Source: Fredinandcohnia onubensis (GTDB lineage Bacteria; Bacillota; Bacilli; Bacillales; Bacillaceae_L). From it: 64,000 nucleotides of DNA. The stretch's first letter is position 1, and each line of letters opens with the position of its first letter. Location: the NCBI RefSeq assembly GCF_002734285.1, contig NZ_NSEA01000005.1:182620-246619 (forward strand). The letters run 5' to 3'. The position numbers were made by a program, and so were the translations under genes. The notes below the pieces were generated by a model. It had not been told where the DNA came from. It was given only the letters and a program-made list of their open reading frames with translations, and searched no databases. Of this stretch, positions 57,825 through 64,000 are shown piece by piece.

Positions 57825-57904
57825 TACTGTCACTAATTCGGAAATACTGCCGCTAGCAGAAATATACTGCCACTAACCGAAAAATACTGCCACTAGTCCT
57901 TTTA
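57825..57904. repeat. Four tandem 20-bp repeats
   Basis: Units begin TACTGTCACTAATTCG, TACTGCCGCTAGCAGA, TACTGCCACTAACCGA and TACTGCCACTAGTCCT at 57825, 57845, 57865 and 57885: a strict 20-bp period. They lie between the convergent thrB and yutI terminators. No coding potential. Confidence 0.9.
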
Positions 57905-57909
57905 CGCAT

Positions 57910-57937
57910 AAAAAAATGCCTCAAAAACTTGAGGCAT
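57910..57937 (-). terminator. Terminator of yutI
   Basis: On the minus strand ATGCCTCAA / TTGAGGCAT followed by TTTTTTATG, 15 bp past the yutI stop. Confidence 0.85.
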
Positions 57938-57951
57938 CACTCATTTATCTA

Positions 57952-58188
57952 TTAAAAAACTTGTTCAACTTCAACGATTCCTGGGACTTCTTCTAATAAC
58001 GCACGTTCAATCCCAGCTTTTAAAGTAATTGTAGAGCTTGGGCAGCTCCCACAAGCACCTAAAAGACGAAGCTTTACAACACCATCTTCAATATCAACTA
58101 AATCACAGTCTCCGCCATCACGAAGTAAAAATGGACGAAGTTTATCTAATACTTCTTGTACTTGCTCTCTAATATCTAATTCAGCCAT
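57952..58188 (-). CDS. yutI: NifU-like Fe-S carrier YutI
   Basis: 78 residues consisting of one NifU C-terminal (Nfu) domain, with the cluster-binding CGSCPSS motif (Cys about 46 and 49) after RLLGA. Nfu proteins receive a 4Fe-4S cluster from the Suf scaffold and carry it to target enzymes. AAGGAG precedes the ATG. It stands near yutM, yuzD and yutJ, and is about 20 kb from the suf operon. A separate unit with its own terminator. Confidence 0.92.
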   Translation of the reverse strand: MAELDIREQVQEVLDKLRPFLLRDGGDCDLVDIEDGVVKLRLLGACGSCPSSTITLKAGIERALLEEVPGIVEVEQVF

Positions 58189-58250
58189 TTCGATTGACTC
58201 CTTTCCTCATACCTTTATAATTATTATAATCTGTTTGCTGGAAAAAATCT

Positions 58251-58347
58251 ATTAACTTTATTTAGTAGATGTTCCACTCCCTAACGTAAATAATACTAAA
58301 ATAAAAGTATACAATTTAGTTTGGGGTACCGACTAAATAAAGTTAAT
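58251..58347. repeat. 16-bp inverted repeat pair upstream of yutI
   Basis: ATTAACTTTATTTAGT (58251-58266) and ACTAAATAAAGTTAAT (58332-58347) are perfect inverted copies separated by 65 bp. The right copy abuts the palindromic element at 58365-58434. Confidence 0.85.
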
Positions 58348-58364
58348 GCCTCCGGCGGATGCCA

Positions 58365-58434
58365 CAGATTTTCAATGGAAAGTTTTCGAGCATGCTCGAA
58401 AAAATCTGGGCGCAAATGCGCCAAAGCGCATTTG
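58365..58434. repeat. Composite GC-rich palindromic element
   Basis: CAGATTTT (58365-58372) pairs with AAAATCTG (58401-58408), the latter overlapping the end of an inner perfect palindrome TTTTCGAGCATGCTCGAAAA (58383-58402). Next come two mutually exclusive hairpins: GGCGCA / TGCGCC (58409-58422) and CAAATGCGC / GCGCATTTG (58413-58434). It is preceded by GCCTCCGGCGGATGCC. Non-coding, and it fills most of the gap between yutI and yuzD. Confidence 0.7.
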
Positions 58435-58595
58435 ATTACCAAATAATGCATTTTTCCAATTTTTAATTACAAACTCTTATTGAGAATCCTGAGATGTGTA
58501 CTTTGTATCTTTTGGTGTCTATTCTAACAGATTTTTAGTACAATGGAAAAAGAAATGATTGTAGACGATTTAGTTGGGGAAAAGGAGAGCATAAA

Positions 58596-58925
58596 ATGGA
58601 AAAGCAAAAGGTTGAGATCTGTGTGTACGGTGCAGAAATATTATGTCCGAGTTGTGTCAATCTTCCTTCTTCAAAGGAAACTTATGAGTGGCTTGAAGCG
58701 GCATTAAGCAGAAAGTTCCCAAACCAACCATTCGATATTACTCATGTTGATATTTTTGATCCACCAGGGGACGAAGAGAAAAAAACATTTGCCACACGAG
58801 TAATTGAGGAAGATATGTTTTACCCAGTTGTAGTTCTAGAGGGTACCATTGTCGGAGAAGGAAGCCCTAAGCTAAAAACCATTTATGCAGAAATGCAGAA
58901 ATACGGATACAAGGCAGCTGAATAA
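58596..58925 (+). CDS. yuzD: DUF1462 family protein YuzD
   Basis: 109 residues, thioredoxin-like fold: VEICVYGAEILCPSCVNLPSS carries a CPSC pair (Cys about 17 and 20) at the position of a redox-active or metal-binding motif. The YPVVVLEGTIVGEG stretch has the cis-Pro-like loop. AAGGAGAG before the ATG. Linked to yutI and yutJ as in B. subtilis. Function unknown; a thiol or Fe-S related role is inference. Confidence 0.83.
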   Translation: MEKQKVEICVYGAEILCPSCVNLPSSKETYEWLEAALSRKFPNQPFDITHVDIFDPPGDEEKKTFATRVIEEDMFYPVVVLEGTIVGEGSPKLKTIYAEMQKYGYKAAE

Positions 58926-58933
58926 TGAATAGT

Positions 58934-58972
58934 AAAAAAGCACGGAAAGTCATTGACTAACCGTGCTTTTTT
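58934..58972. terminator. Bidirectional terminator between yuzD and yutJ
   Basis: AAAAAAGCACGG / CCGTGCTTTTTT with a 15-base loop. Confidence 0.87.
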
Positions 58973-58973
58973 A

Positions 58974-60041
58974 TCACCCATTATGATACTTATACATCCA
59001 TAATACCCCGGATTTCAACATACGAGGTACGCGTCCTGTGAGAGCTCGTTCTGCAACTAATCCAAATCCTTCTTTTTTACCTAGAGATCCAAGAACACCT
59101 TTTAGCTTAATTTTTGGAAACTCAGCAGGTGGTTCTTCGCCCTTCCAACGCTTTAAAAGGACCTGAACAATTTGTTCAGCCTGGCCTTCTGCAAGTTGAG
59201 CACTTGGCGCATGTGGTAAGCTTGCACAGTCACCAACAACATATACATGTTCATCATTTGGGAGATTGTGTTGTTTTGTTAATTCCACTCGGCCGCTTCC
59301 GTCTTTTTCAACATCTAAGTCACGAACAACTTTATTAGGTTGAATACCAGCTGTCCACACAACAACATCGCTTTGTACAGGTTGGTCGTTATTAAAGAGT
59401 ACATTCTCTTCTACCCTTGTAATATTTGAATTATTAATAATCTCAACTTCGTTTTTATCAAACCAGTTTTCTACATACATACTCAATTTTTCAGGGAAAG
59501 CTGAAAGTATATGTTTCCCTCTATCGAATAGTTTGATTTGTAAGTCGGGTCTACTTTCATAAAGCTCACTCGCAAGTTCAACTCCACTTAGGCCTGCTCC
59601 AACGATGGAAACAGTAGCACCTGCGGGAAGATTATTAAGTTTCTGATAGGTTTTTCTGGCTTTATCAATGGTTTGGATGCTGTCTGTGTATTCATTCGCT
59701 CCTGGAACATTGTGATACTTGTCTTCGCATCCTAATCCAATTATTAAATCATCATACTTAACTGTTTCTTCATCACTCATGTGAACAAGTTTCTCATTTA
59801 AATCGATGCCCGTAATCTCCCCATACTTTACGTGCAAACGTGGATGTTCAGGAAATGTTACACGTACATGGGAGTCTGAAATAGTCCCTGCTGCAAGCGC
59901 GTAAAATTCCGTTTTTAAACTATGATAAGGCGCACGGTCAATTAAGGTTATCTGTATATCCTCGGGTAATTGATTTGGCAAAAGGCGTTGTAAAACCCGC
60001 ATTCCACCATATCCTCCACCTAAAATGACAAGATTTTTCAT
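58974..60041 (-). CDS. yutJ: NADH dehydrogenase-like flavoprotein YutJ
   Basis: 355 residues, FAD/NAD(P)H two-dinucleotide-fold protein of the NDH-2 group: FAD motif LVILGGGYGGMRVL (residues 3-16), NADH motif VSIVGAGLSGVELASEL (about 144-160) and the second FAD motif HVYVVGDCASLPHAP. It lacks an obvious membrane helix; NDH-2 proteins attach by an amphipathic C-terminus. AAAGGGGA before the ATG. Divergent from yuzB. A paralogue, yumB, lies at 61456. Whether it is a true NADH:quinone oxidoreductase is not shown. Confidence 0.88.
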   Translation of the reverse strand: MKNLVILGGGYGGMRVLQRLLPNQLPEDIQITLIDRAPYHSLKTEFYALAAGTISDSHVRVTFPEHPRLHVKYGEITGIDLNEKLVHMSDEETVKYDDLIIGLGCEDKYHNVPGANEYTDSIQTIDKARKTYQKLNNLPAGATVSIVGAGLSGVELASELYESRPDLQIKLFDRGKHILSAFPEKLSMYVENWFDKNEVEIINNSNITRVEENVLFNNDQPVQSDVVVWTAGIQPNKVVRDLDVEKDGSGRVELTKQHNLPNDEHVYVVGDCASLPHAPSAQLAEGQAEQIVQVLLKRWKGEEPPAEFPKIKLKGVLGSLGKKEGFGLVAERALTGRVPRMLKSGVLWMYKYHNG

Positions 60042-60237
60042 GATGATTATCCCCTTTGTTACTCTCTTTAGTTAAAGCGTATTCATCCAATGTTAGTACA
60101 AAGTTTTAGCAAATTCGTTATCCTTTACAAACACTAAAAGTATAGCGAAATTATGATAAAATAACAACTGCTATTCATAAAATTGACGAATCGAAAAAAA
60201 GAGAGTACGATAAGTAGTTGTAGTGAGGTGAAGACCA

Positions 60238-60474
60238 GTGAATCCTATCATTGAGTTTTGTGTTAGTAATTTGGCAAGTGGCTCACAGAAAGCAAAGGAA
60301 ATACTTGAACAGGATCCAAATCTTGATGTGATTGAGTACGGATGCCTTAGCTATTGTGGTCAATGCTTTGAGTCGCTATATGCTCTTGTAAATGGGGATA
60401 TAGTTACTGGTGAAACAGCTGATGCGCTTGTTGAAAATATCTATGCCTATCTAGAAGAAAACCCAATGTTCTAA
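60238..60474 (+). CDS. yuzB: DUF1450 family protein YuzB
   Basis: 78 residues, with [11 protein letters not shown] at the start and [12 protein letters not shown] (Cys-x3-Cys-x2-Cys, about residues 35-42), a pattern that could bind a metal or Fe-S cluster. GTG start with GAGGTG upstream. Divergent from yutJ with about 195 bp between starts. Conserved in Bacillales; function unknown. Confidence 0.85.
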   Translation: MNPIIEFCVSNLASGSQKAKEILEQDPNLDVIEYGCLSYCGQCFESLYALVNGDIVTGETADALVENIYAYLEENPMF

Positions 60475-60497
60475 TACAAAACATATTTTATATACAA

Positions 60498-60525
60498 AAA
60501 AGCAGTCAATGATGACTGCTTTTCA
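60498..60525 (+). terminator. Terminator of yuzB
   Basis: AAAAGCAGTCA / TGACTGCTTTT with a four-base loop. Confidence 0.85.
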
Positions 60526-60740
60526 TATTAAGGCAAAAAAAGAAAACTCTCCATTAAATGAATGAAGAGTTTCTAAAAAAAACGGGGGATAATCTTATTG
60601 TGCTCCAAATAATACCATTTTATACTTGGAGTAAGAAAAAAATTTACCGTTAGACAGATTATTTGTAACAATCCCCGATTACCATTATACTAATAGTAAT
60701 AACCTATTTAGTAAGCTTGAAAAAGAAGGAGGTTACAAAC

Positions 60741-61106
60741 ATGACAGATCGTGTAGTTACCATTTCTGAAGCGGCTGCTTTTCAAATTAAAGATATGATG
60801 AAACAGAATGAGGAAGAAGGATCATTCCTACGTGTTGCTGTAAAGGGTGGCGGTTGTAGTGGACTTTCTTACGGAATGGGCTTTGAACAAGAAATAGATG
60901 AAAATGATCGCCAAGATGAACAGCATGGTATCAAGATTATCATTAATAAAGAAGATGCTCCGATACTAACTGGTGTAAACATAGACTTCAAACAATCCCT
61001 TATGGGTGGCGGATTTACCATCGATAATCCAAATGCAATTGCATCATGTGGTTGTGGTTCTTCCTTCCGAACTGCAAAAGTAGCGGGAACACCTGAGAAT
61101 TGCTAA
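60741..61106 (+). CDS. yutM: A-type Fe-S carrier YutM (HesB/IscA/SufA family)
   Basis: 121 residues. The three invariant Cys are in GGCSGLSYG (one) and CGCGSSF near the C-terminus (two), separated by about 65 residues, as in A-type carriers that transport Fe-S clusters between scaffold and apo-enzymes. AAGGAGG precedes the ATG; upstream in-frame codons have no ribosome site. Flanked by yuzB and yumB. It would act downstream of SufBCD, alongside YutI. The start is placed by reading frame. Confidence 0.92.
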   Translation: MTDRVVTISEAAAFQIKDMMKQNEEEGSFLRVAVKGGGCSGLSYGMGFEQEIDENDRQDEQHGIKIIINKEDAPILTGVNIDFKQSLMGGGFTIDNPNAIASCGCGSSFRTAKVAGTPENC

Positions 61107-61110
61107 ATGT

Positions 61111-61143
61111 AAGTTGGGCTTCTATTATGGGCCCGACTTTTTT
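61111..61143 (+). terminator. Terminator of yutM
   Basis: AAGTTGGGC / GCCCGACTT (one G-T pair) then TTTTTT. A second, weaker CAACTTCC / GGGGTTG hairpin with a T-run follows at about 61192-61222. Confidence 0.85.
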
Positions 61144-61455
61144 ATCCTATTATATGGCAATTTTTAGACTAAAAAAATAACAATTTTCCAACAACTTCCA
61201 AAAGGGGTTGTTTTTTATTTTTTTAATATTCAAAAAGGTCGTCAAACACTTGAAAAAACAATATAAAAGGCATAATATAGGATGTGGATATTAAATAGTA
61301 CAACTTTTTGACAAATATCGGAATCTTTTTTGTCCAATAATGGTATCTTACGTGAAGGATATCACAAACTATTTTATCAATAAAATTAGAGCTTACAGTT
61401 GAAAATAGAAATAAGTGTTTTTGACTGCAAAAAAGAAAAGGTGGGCGTGATTACA
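61144..61455 (+). other. Upstream region of yumB
   Basis: AT-rich, no gene. It has a back-up terminator-like hairpin (61192-61222), a candidate promoter TTGAAA (61250-61255), 17 bp, TAATAT (61273-61278), and a leader of about 170 nt in which I see no known riboswitch. Confidence 0.5.
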
Positions 61456-62673
61456 GTGAGAAAGCCAAAAATCGTAGTTTTAGGTGCAGGATACGGTGGA
61501 TTAACCACTATTGTTAACTTACAAAAAACTTTAGGTGTAAATGAAGCTGATATTACACTAGTTAATAAAAATGATTATCACTATGAGACCACATGGTTAC
61601 ATGAAGCTTCTGCAGGTACTTTAGAAGCAGACCGTGTACGTTACCAAATTGAAGACGTAATTAGTGGACATAAAGTTAAATTTGTAAAAGGCTCTGTAGC
61701 AAAGATTGATCGTGAAGGCAAACGTGTAATTCTTGAGGACGATACACAAGTTGAGTATGATTATTTAGTTGTAGCACTTGGTGGAGAATCCGAGACTTTT
61801 GGAATTAAAGGCCTAAAAGAATACGCATTTTCAATTTCAAACGTAAATACAGCTCGTCAAATTAAAGAACATATCGAATATCAATTCGCAACATATAACA
61901 CTGAAGAAGAAAAAGACGATACTCGTCTAACAATTGTTGTAGGTGGAGCAGGATTTACTGGTATTGAGTTCCTAGGAGAACTTGTTAATAGAGTTCCTTT
62001 ACTTTGCCGTGAATTCGATGTTGACCAAAATAAAGTAAAGATCATTTGTGTTGAGGCTGCACCAACTGTATTACCAGGTTTCGATGCTGAATTAGTTGAA
62101 TATGCAGTGAATCACTTAGAGAAAAAAGGTGTGGAATTCAAAATCGGAACTGCGATTAAAGAAGGAACACCTGAAGGAATCATCGTTGGAAAAGACGATG
62201 TAACAGAAGAAATTAAAGCAAAAACTGTTGTATGGGCAGCAGGTATACGTGGAAACAGCGTAATTGAAGCTTCTGGTTTTGAAGCAATGCGTGGTCGTGT
62301 GAAAGTTGACAAAGACCTTCGTGCACCAGGCCATGAAGATGTTTTCTTTATTGGTGATAGCTCACTAGTTATTAATGAAGAAATCAATCGTCCATACCCA
62401 CCAACTGCACAAATCGCAATGCAACAAGGTGTATTAGTTGCGAAAAACATTGCTGTACTAGTTCGTGGACAAGGAGAACTTGGTGAATTTTCATTTGATA
62501 ACAAAGGAACTGTATGTTCACTTGGTGAGCATGATGGAATCGGTGTTGTATTTGGTAGAAAAATTTGGGGCTCAAAAGCAGCATTCATGAAGAAAGTAAT
62601 TGATAACCGTGCGCTATTAATCGTAGGCGGACCATCACTTGTTCTTAAAAAAGGTAAATTAAAATTCATCTAA
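61456..62673 (+). CDS. yumB: Type II NADH dehydrogenase YumB
   Basis: 405 residues. FAD-binding [15 protein letters not shown] (about residues 6-20), the NDH-2 hallmark [18 protein letters not shown] (about 40-57), NADH motif [18 protein letters not shown], quinone-site region [13 protein letters not shown] (AQxAxQ) and a C-terminal amphipathic end. A single-subunit NADH:menaquinone oxidoreductase. GTG at 61456 is preferred because homologues begin RKPKIVVLG and AAGGTGG lies about ten bases upstream; GTGs at 61441 and 61447 are too close to that site. Confidence 0.93.
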   Translation: MRKPKIVVLGAGYGGLTTIVNLQKTLGVNEADITLVNKNDYHYETTWLHEASAGTLEADRVRYQIEDVISGHKVKFVKGSVAKIDREGKRVILEDDTQVEYDYLVVALGGESETFGIKGLKEYAFSISNVNTARQIKEHIEYQFATYNTEEEKDDTRLTIVVGGAGFTGIEFLGELVNRVPLLCREFDVDQNKVKIICVEAAPTVLPGFDAELVEYAVNHLEKKGVEFKIGTAIKEGTPEGIIVGKDDVTEEIKAKTVVWAAGIRGNSVIEASGFEAMRGRVKVDKDLRAPGHEDVFFIGDSSLVINEEINRPYPPTAQIAMQQGVLVAKNIAVLVRGQGELGEFSFDNKGTVCSLGEHDGIGVVFGRKIWGSKAAFMKKVIDNRALLIVGGPSLVLKKGKLKFI

Positions 62674-62683
62674 CATATTAACG

Positions 62684-62715
62684 AAGGAATGCTTCTATCT
62701 TAGCATTCCTTTTTT
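62684..62715 (+). terminator. Terminator of yumB
   Basis: AAGGAATGCT / AGCATTCCTT, eight-base loop, TTTTT. Confidence 0.9.
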
Positions 62716-62809
62716 ACATAATTGTGCGATTTGGTAAGTGAAATCAATTGACTCATTAATCGTACCTTTAGTAAACTAGGTAGGGATTTGTCCTAGGAGG
62801 TGAGTTGCC

Positions 62810-63136
62810 ATGTCACTCAGTTTTTTACCAATATTTTTAATTTCAATGTTATTGTTTTTCGTATTATTTTTTGGAATTGGATTCATTCTTAATATGCTAT
62901 TACGTATGTCGTGGATTATGGCCATTATCTATCCAATAATTGCCTTGGCAATCATTCAAGAGGTATCCTTTCTTGATTATTTTACATCACCATCTAGTGC
63001 ATTTAGCTCTTTAGGTGAGAGTATCACGACATTAGCTCCTCTAGATATTGCGATTTTACTTAGTGGTCTTGCTGGTGCTGTTTTATCAGGAGTAATCATA
63101 AAGCTCCTTCGAAAAAAAGGATACAGAATGTTTTAA
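62810..63136 (+). CDS. yuiB: Small membrane protein YuiB
   Basis: 108 residues, three predicted transmembrane helices (about 5-30, 33-50 and 78-98) and a basic C-terminus KLLRKKGYRMF. AGGAGGTG is seven bases before the ATG. Position between yumB and yuiC is as in B. subtilis. Function unknown. Confidence 0.83.
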   Translation: MSLSFLPIFLISMLLFFVLFFGIGFILNMLLRMSWIMAIIYPIIALAIIQEVSFLDYFTSPSSAFSSLGESITTLAPLDIAILLSGLAGAVLSGVIIKLLRKKGYRMF

Positions 63137-63167
63137 AAAGCCACTGCTATATAGAAATTGCAAGAAG

Positions 63168-63210
63168 AAACGTAAGGATTTTGATATAAAATCTTTACGT
63201 TTATTTTTTT
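63168..63210 (+). terminator. Terminator of yuiB
   Basis: A 15-bp stem, AAACGTAAGGATTTT / AAAATCTTTACGTTT (one G-T pair), followed by ATTTTTTT. Confidence 0.9.
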
Positions 63211-63292
63211 GCTTACAATTATCTTCCACTCATAAACGAATATTTTTTTGCCAAATTGGAAAGAAATAGAGTCGTGAGAGGAGTGGAAAAAT

Positions 63293-63976
63293 GTGTTTCG
63301 TTTAAACACAATGATAAGAAGAAGTGCGATGACATTCCTATTTGCATTAGCACTAATTACTACGTTCCAATCTTTTTCCGGAGTGCAGACGAAAGACCTT
63401 ACAAGCTGGATGGGCAACCAATTTCAGGAGAAGTCGCAAACAGTAGGAATTAAAAGTGTAGAATGGGTATCAAAATTATTATTTTTTGCTAATGGCAATA
63501 AGACGGTCTCTGCCTCTGGGTTAGAAACCACATTACCTATTGAAGAAGCCATTGATTTTTCCAAATACCCAACACAAACAGTTGTCGCGACCGGATATAC
63601 GGCAGGTGTTGAATCAACAGGAAAGGATGCGAATCACCCTTCCTATGGGATTACCTATTCAGGTGTTAAAGTGAAACGTGATTTGTATTCAACAATTGCT
63701 GCGGATTTAGATGTATTTCCAATCGGAACAATTCTATTTATCCCCGACTACGGGTATGGAGTAGTCGCTGACAAAGGCGGAGCCATCAAAGGAAATAAAA
63801 TAGATCTGTACTATGATACAGTTGATGATGTCTATAAAAAATGGGGGAAGAAAACCCTCGATGTTTATGTCATCAAGATGGGTGACGGAAGGATATCTGA
63901 AGAAGAAATTGCTGCAATGAATGAGGATAAGTCCATGCAAGTATTCCGACAACAAATTTTAGGTGAAAAAAGTTAA
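63293..63976 (+). CDS. yuiC: 3D-domain cell-wall protein YuiC
   Basis: 227 residues. N-terminal signal/anchor (about residues 8-30) and a C-terminal 3D domain with [15 protein letters not shown] (about residues 97-111), [25 protein letters not shown] and [11 protein letters not shown], where the three conserved Asp are found. This is the MltA/Sps-type fold that cleaves peptidoglycan glycan strands. B. subtilis YuiC acts as a muramidase-like lytic enzyme of stationary phase/sporulation (Sps family). GTG start with AGGAG nine bases upstream. Confidence 0.88.
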   Translation: MFRLNTMIRRSAMTFLFALALITTFQSFSGVQTKDLTSWMGNQFQEKSQTVGIKSVEWVSKLLFFANGNKTVSASGLETTLPIEEAIDFSKYPTQTVVATGYTAGVESTGKDANHPSYGITYSGVKVKRDLYSTIAADLDVFPIGTILFIPDYGYGVVADKGGAIKGNKIDLYYDTVDDVYKKWGKKTLDVYVIKMGDGRISEEEIAAMNEDKSMQVFRQQILGEKS

Positions 63977-64000
63977 AGGGGCTGTCCCATAAGTCCTAAA
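63977..64000 (+). other. Start of a structured element cut by the window end
   Basis: GGGGCTGTCCCATAAG directly after yuiC looks like the left arm of a terminator or dispersed repeat; the partner lies outside. Confidence 0.3.

Noticed and set aside
62112..62669. 185-codon open frame antisense to yumB
   Set aside because: Opposite a clear NDH-2 gene; the Ser/Pro/Thr-rich translation is typical of antisense shadow frames.

Overview
The window is chromosomal DNA from a low-GC, endospore-forming Firmicute of the family Bacillaceae. The evidence is the spore genes (gerAA/AB/AC-type operon, two CotF-like coat proteins, yuzL, yutH, yunB, lytH), Bacillus-style Shine-Dalgarno sequences with frequent TTG/GTG starts, a FadR operator, S-box and L-box riboswitches, and a gene order that, as far as I can recall, runs parallel to the yus-met-suf-yun-yut-yui region of Bacillus subtilis. 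Differences from that species (metY and a TerC/MFS pair beside gcvH/yus, an L-box NhaC gene, an NSS transporter with a tiny subunit) suggest a relative rather than B. subtilis itself. I cannot fix the genus.

Layout. 1-3.4 kb: minus-strand glycosyltransferase (cut by the window edge), a large membrane protein and a membrane-anchored subtilase. 3.6-7.3 kb: tricistronic germinant-receptor operon. 7.4-9.2 kb: an SDR and a Gfo/Idh/MocA oxidoreductase. 9.25-14.6 kb: divergent, Fur-box-controlled siderophore uptake (lipoprotein, two permeases, YusV-type ATPase, FhuF-like reductase, YusU). 14.6-23 kb: coat proteins, proline dehydrogenase FadM, a striking 52-bp tandem array, YuzL and the fadN-fadA-fadE beta-oxidation operon under a FadR box. 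23-27.7 kb: YusI, gcvH, YusG, YusF, YusE, a TerC-family membrane protein and an MFS transporter. 27.8-32.4 kb: two SAM-I riboswitches, one before homocysteine synthase and one before metNPQ. 33-38.4 kb: sufCDSUB. 38.4-42.1 kb: YunF, YunD, YunC, YunB. 42.1-46 kb: lysine riboswitch with an NhaC-family transporter, then an NSS transporter with its MetS-like subunit. 46-54.3 kb: lytH, lipA, yutC-yutH genes and a 2-hydroxyacid dehydrogenase. 54.5-57.8 kb: hom-thrC-thrB. 58-64 kb: yutI, yuzD, yutJ, yuzB, yutM, yumB, yuiB, yuiC.

Functional themes are sulfur/methionine economy (metY, metNPQ, two S-boxes, possibly the NSS transporter), iron and Fe-S metabolism (siderophore import, suf, yutI, yutM, lipA), fatty-acid degradation, lipoyl/glycine-cleavage functions (lipA, gcvH), aspartate-family amino acids (hom-thrCB, L-box transporter), respiration (two NDH-2-like flavoproteins) and spore formation/germination.

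I found no rRNA, tRNA, CRISPR array, prophage, transposase or integrase. No unambiguous new multi-gene system is visible. The least explained structures are non-coding: the 52-bp x 10 hairpin array (16521-17040), a Bacillus-type dispersed repeat inside the leader of a Fur-controlled operon (10494-10614), a composite palindromic element beside yutI (58251-58434), a 20-bp x 4 repeat after thrB, and leader hairpins that could mask the ribosome binding sites of yunB and the NSS transporter. I checked start choices against reading frame and ribosome binding site. Family assignments rest on remembered motifs and were not searched.
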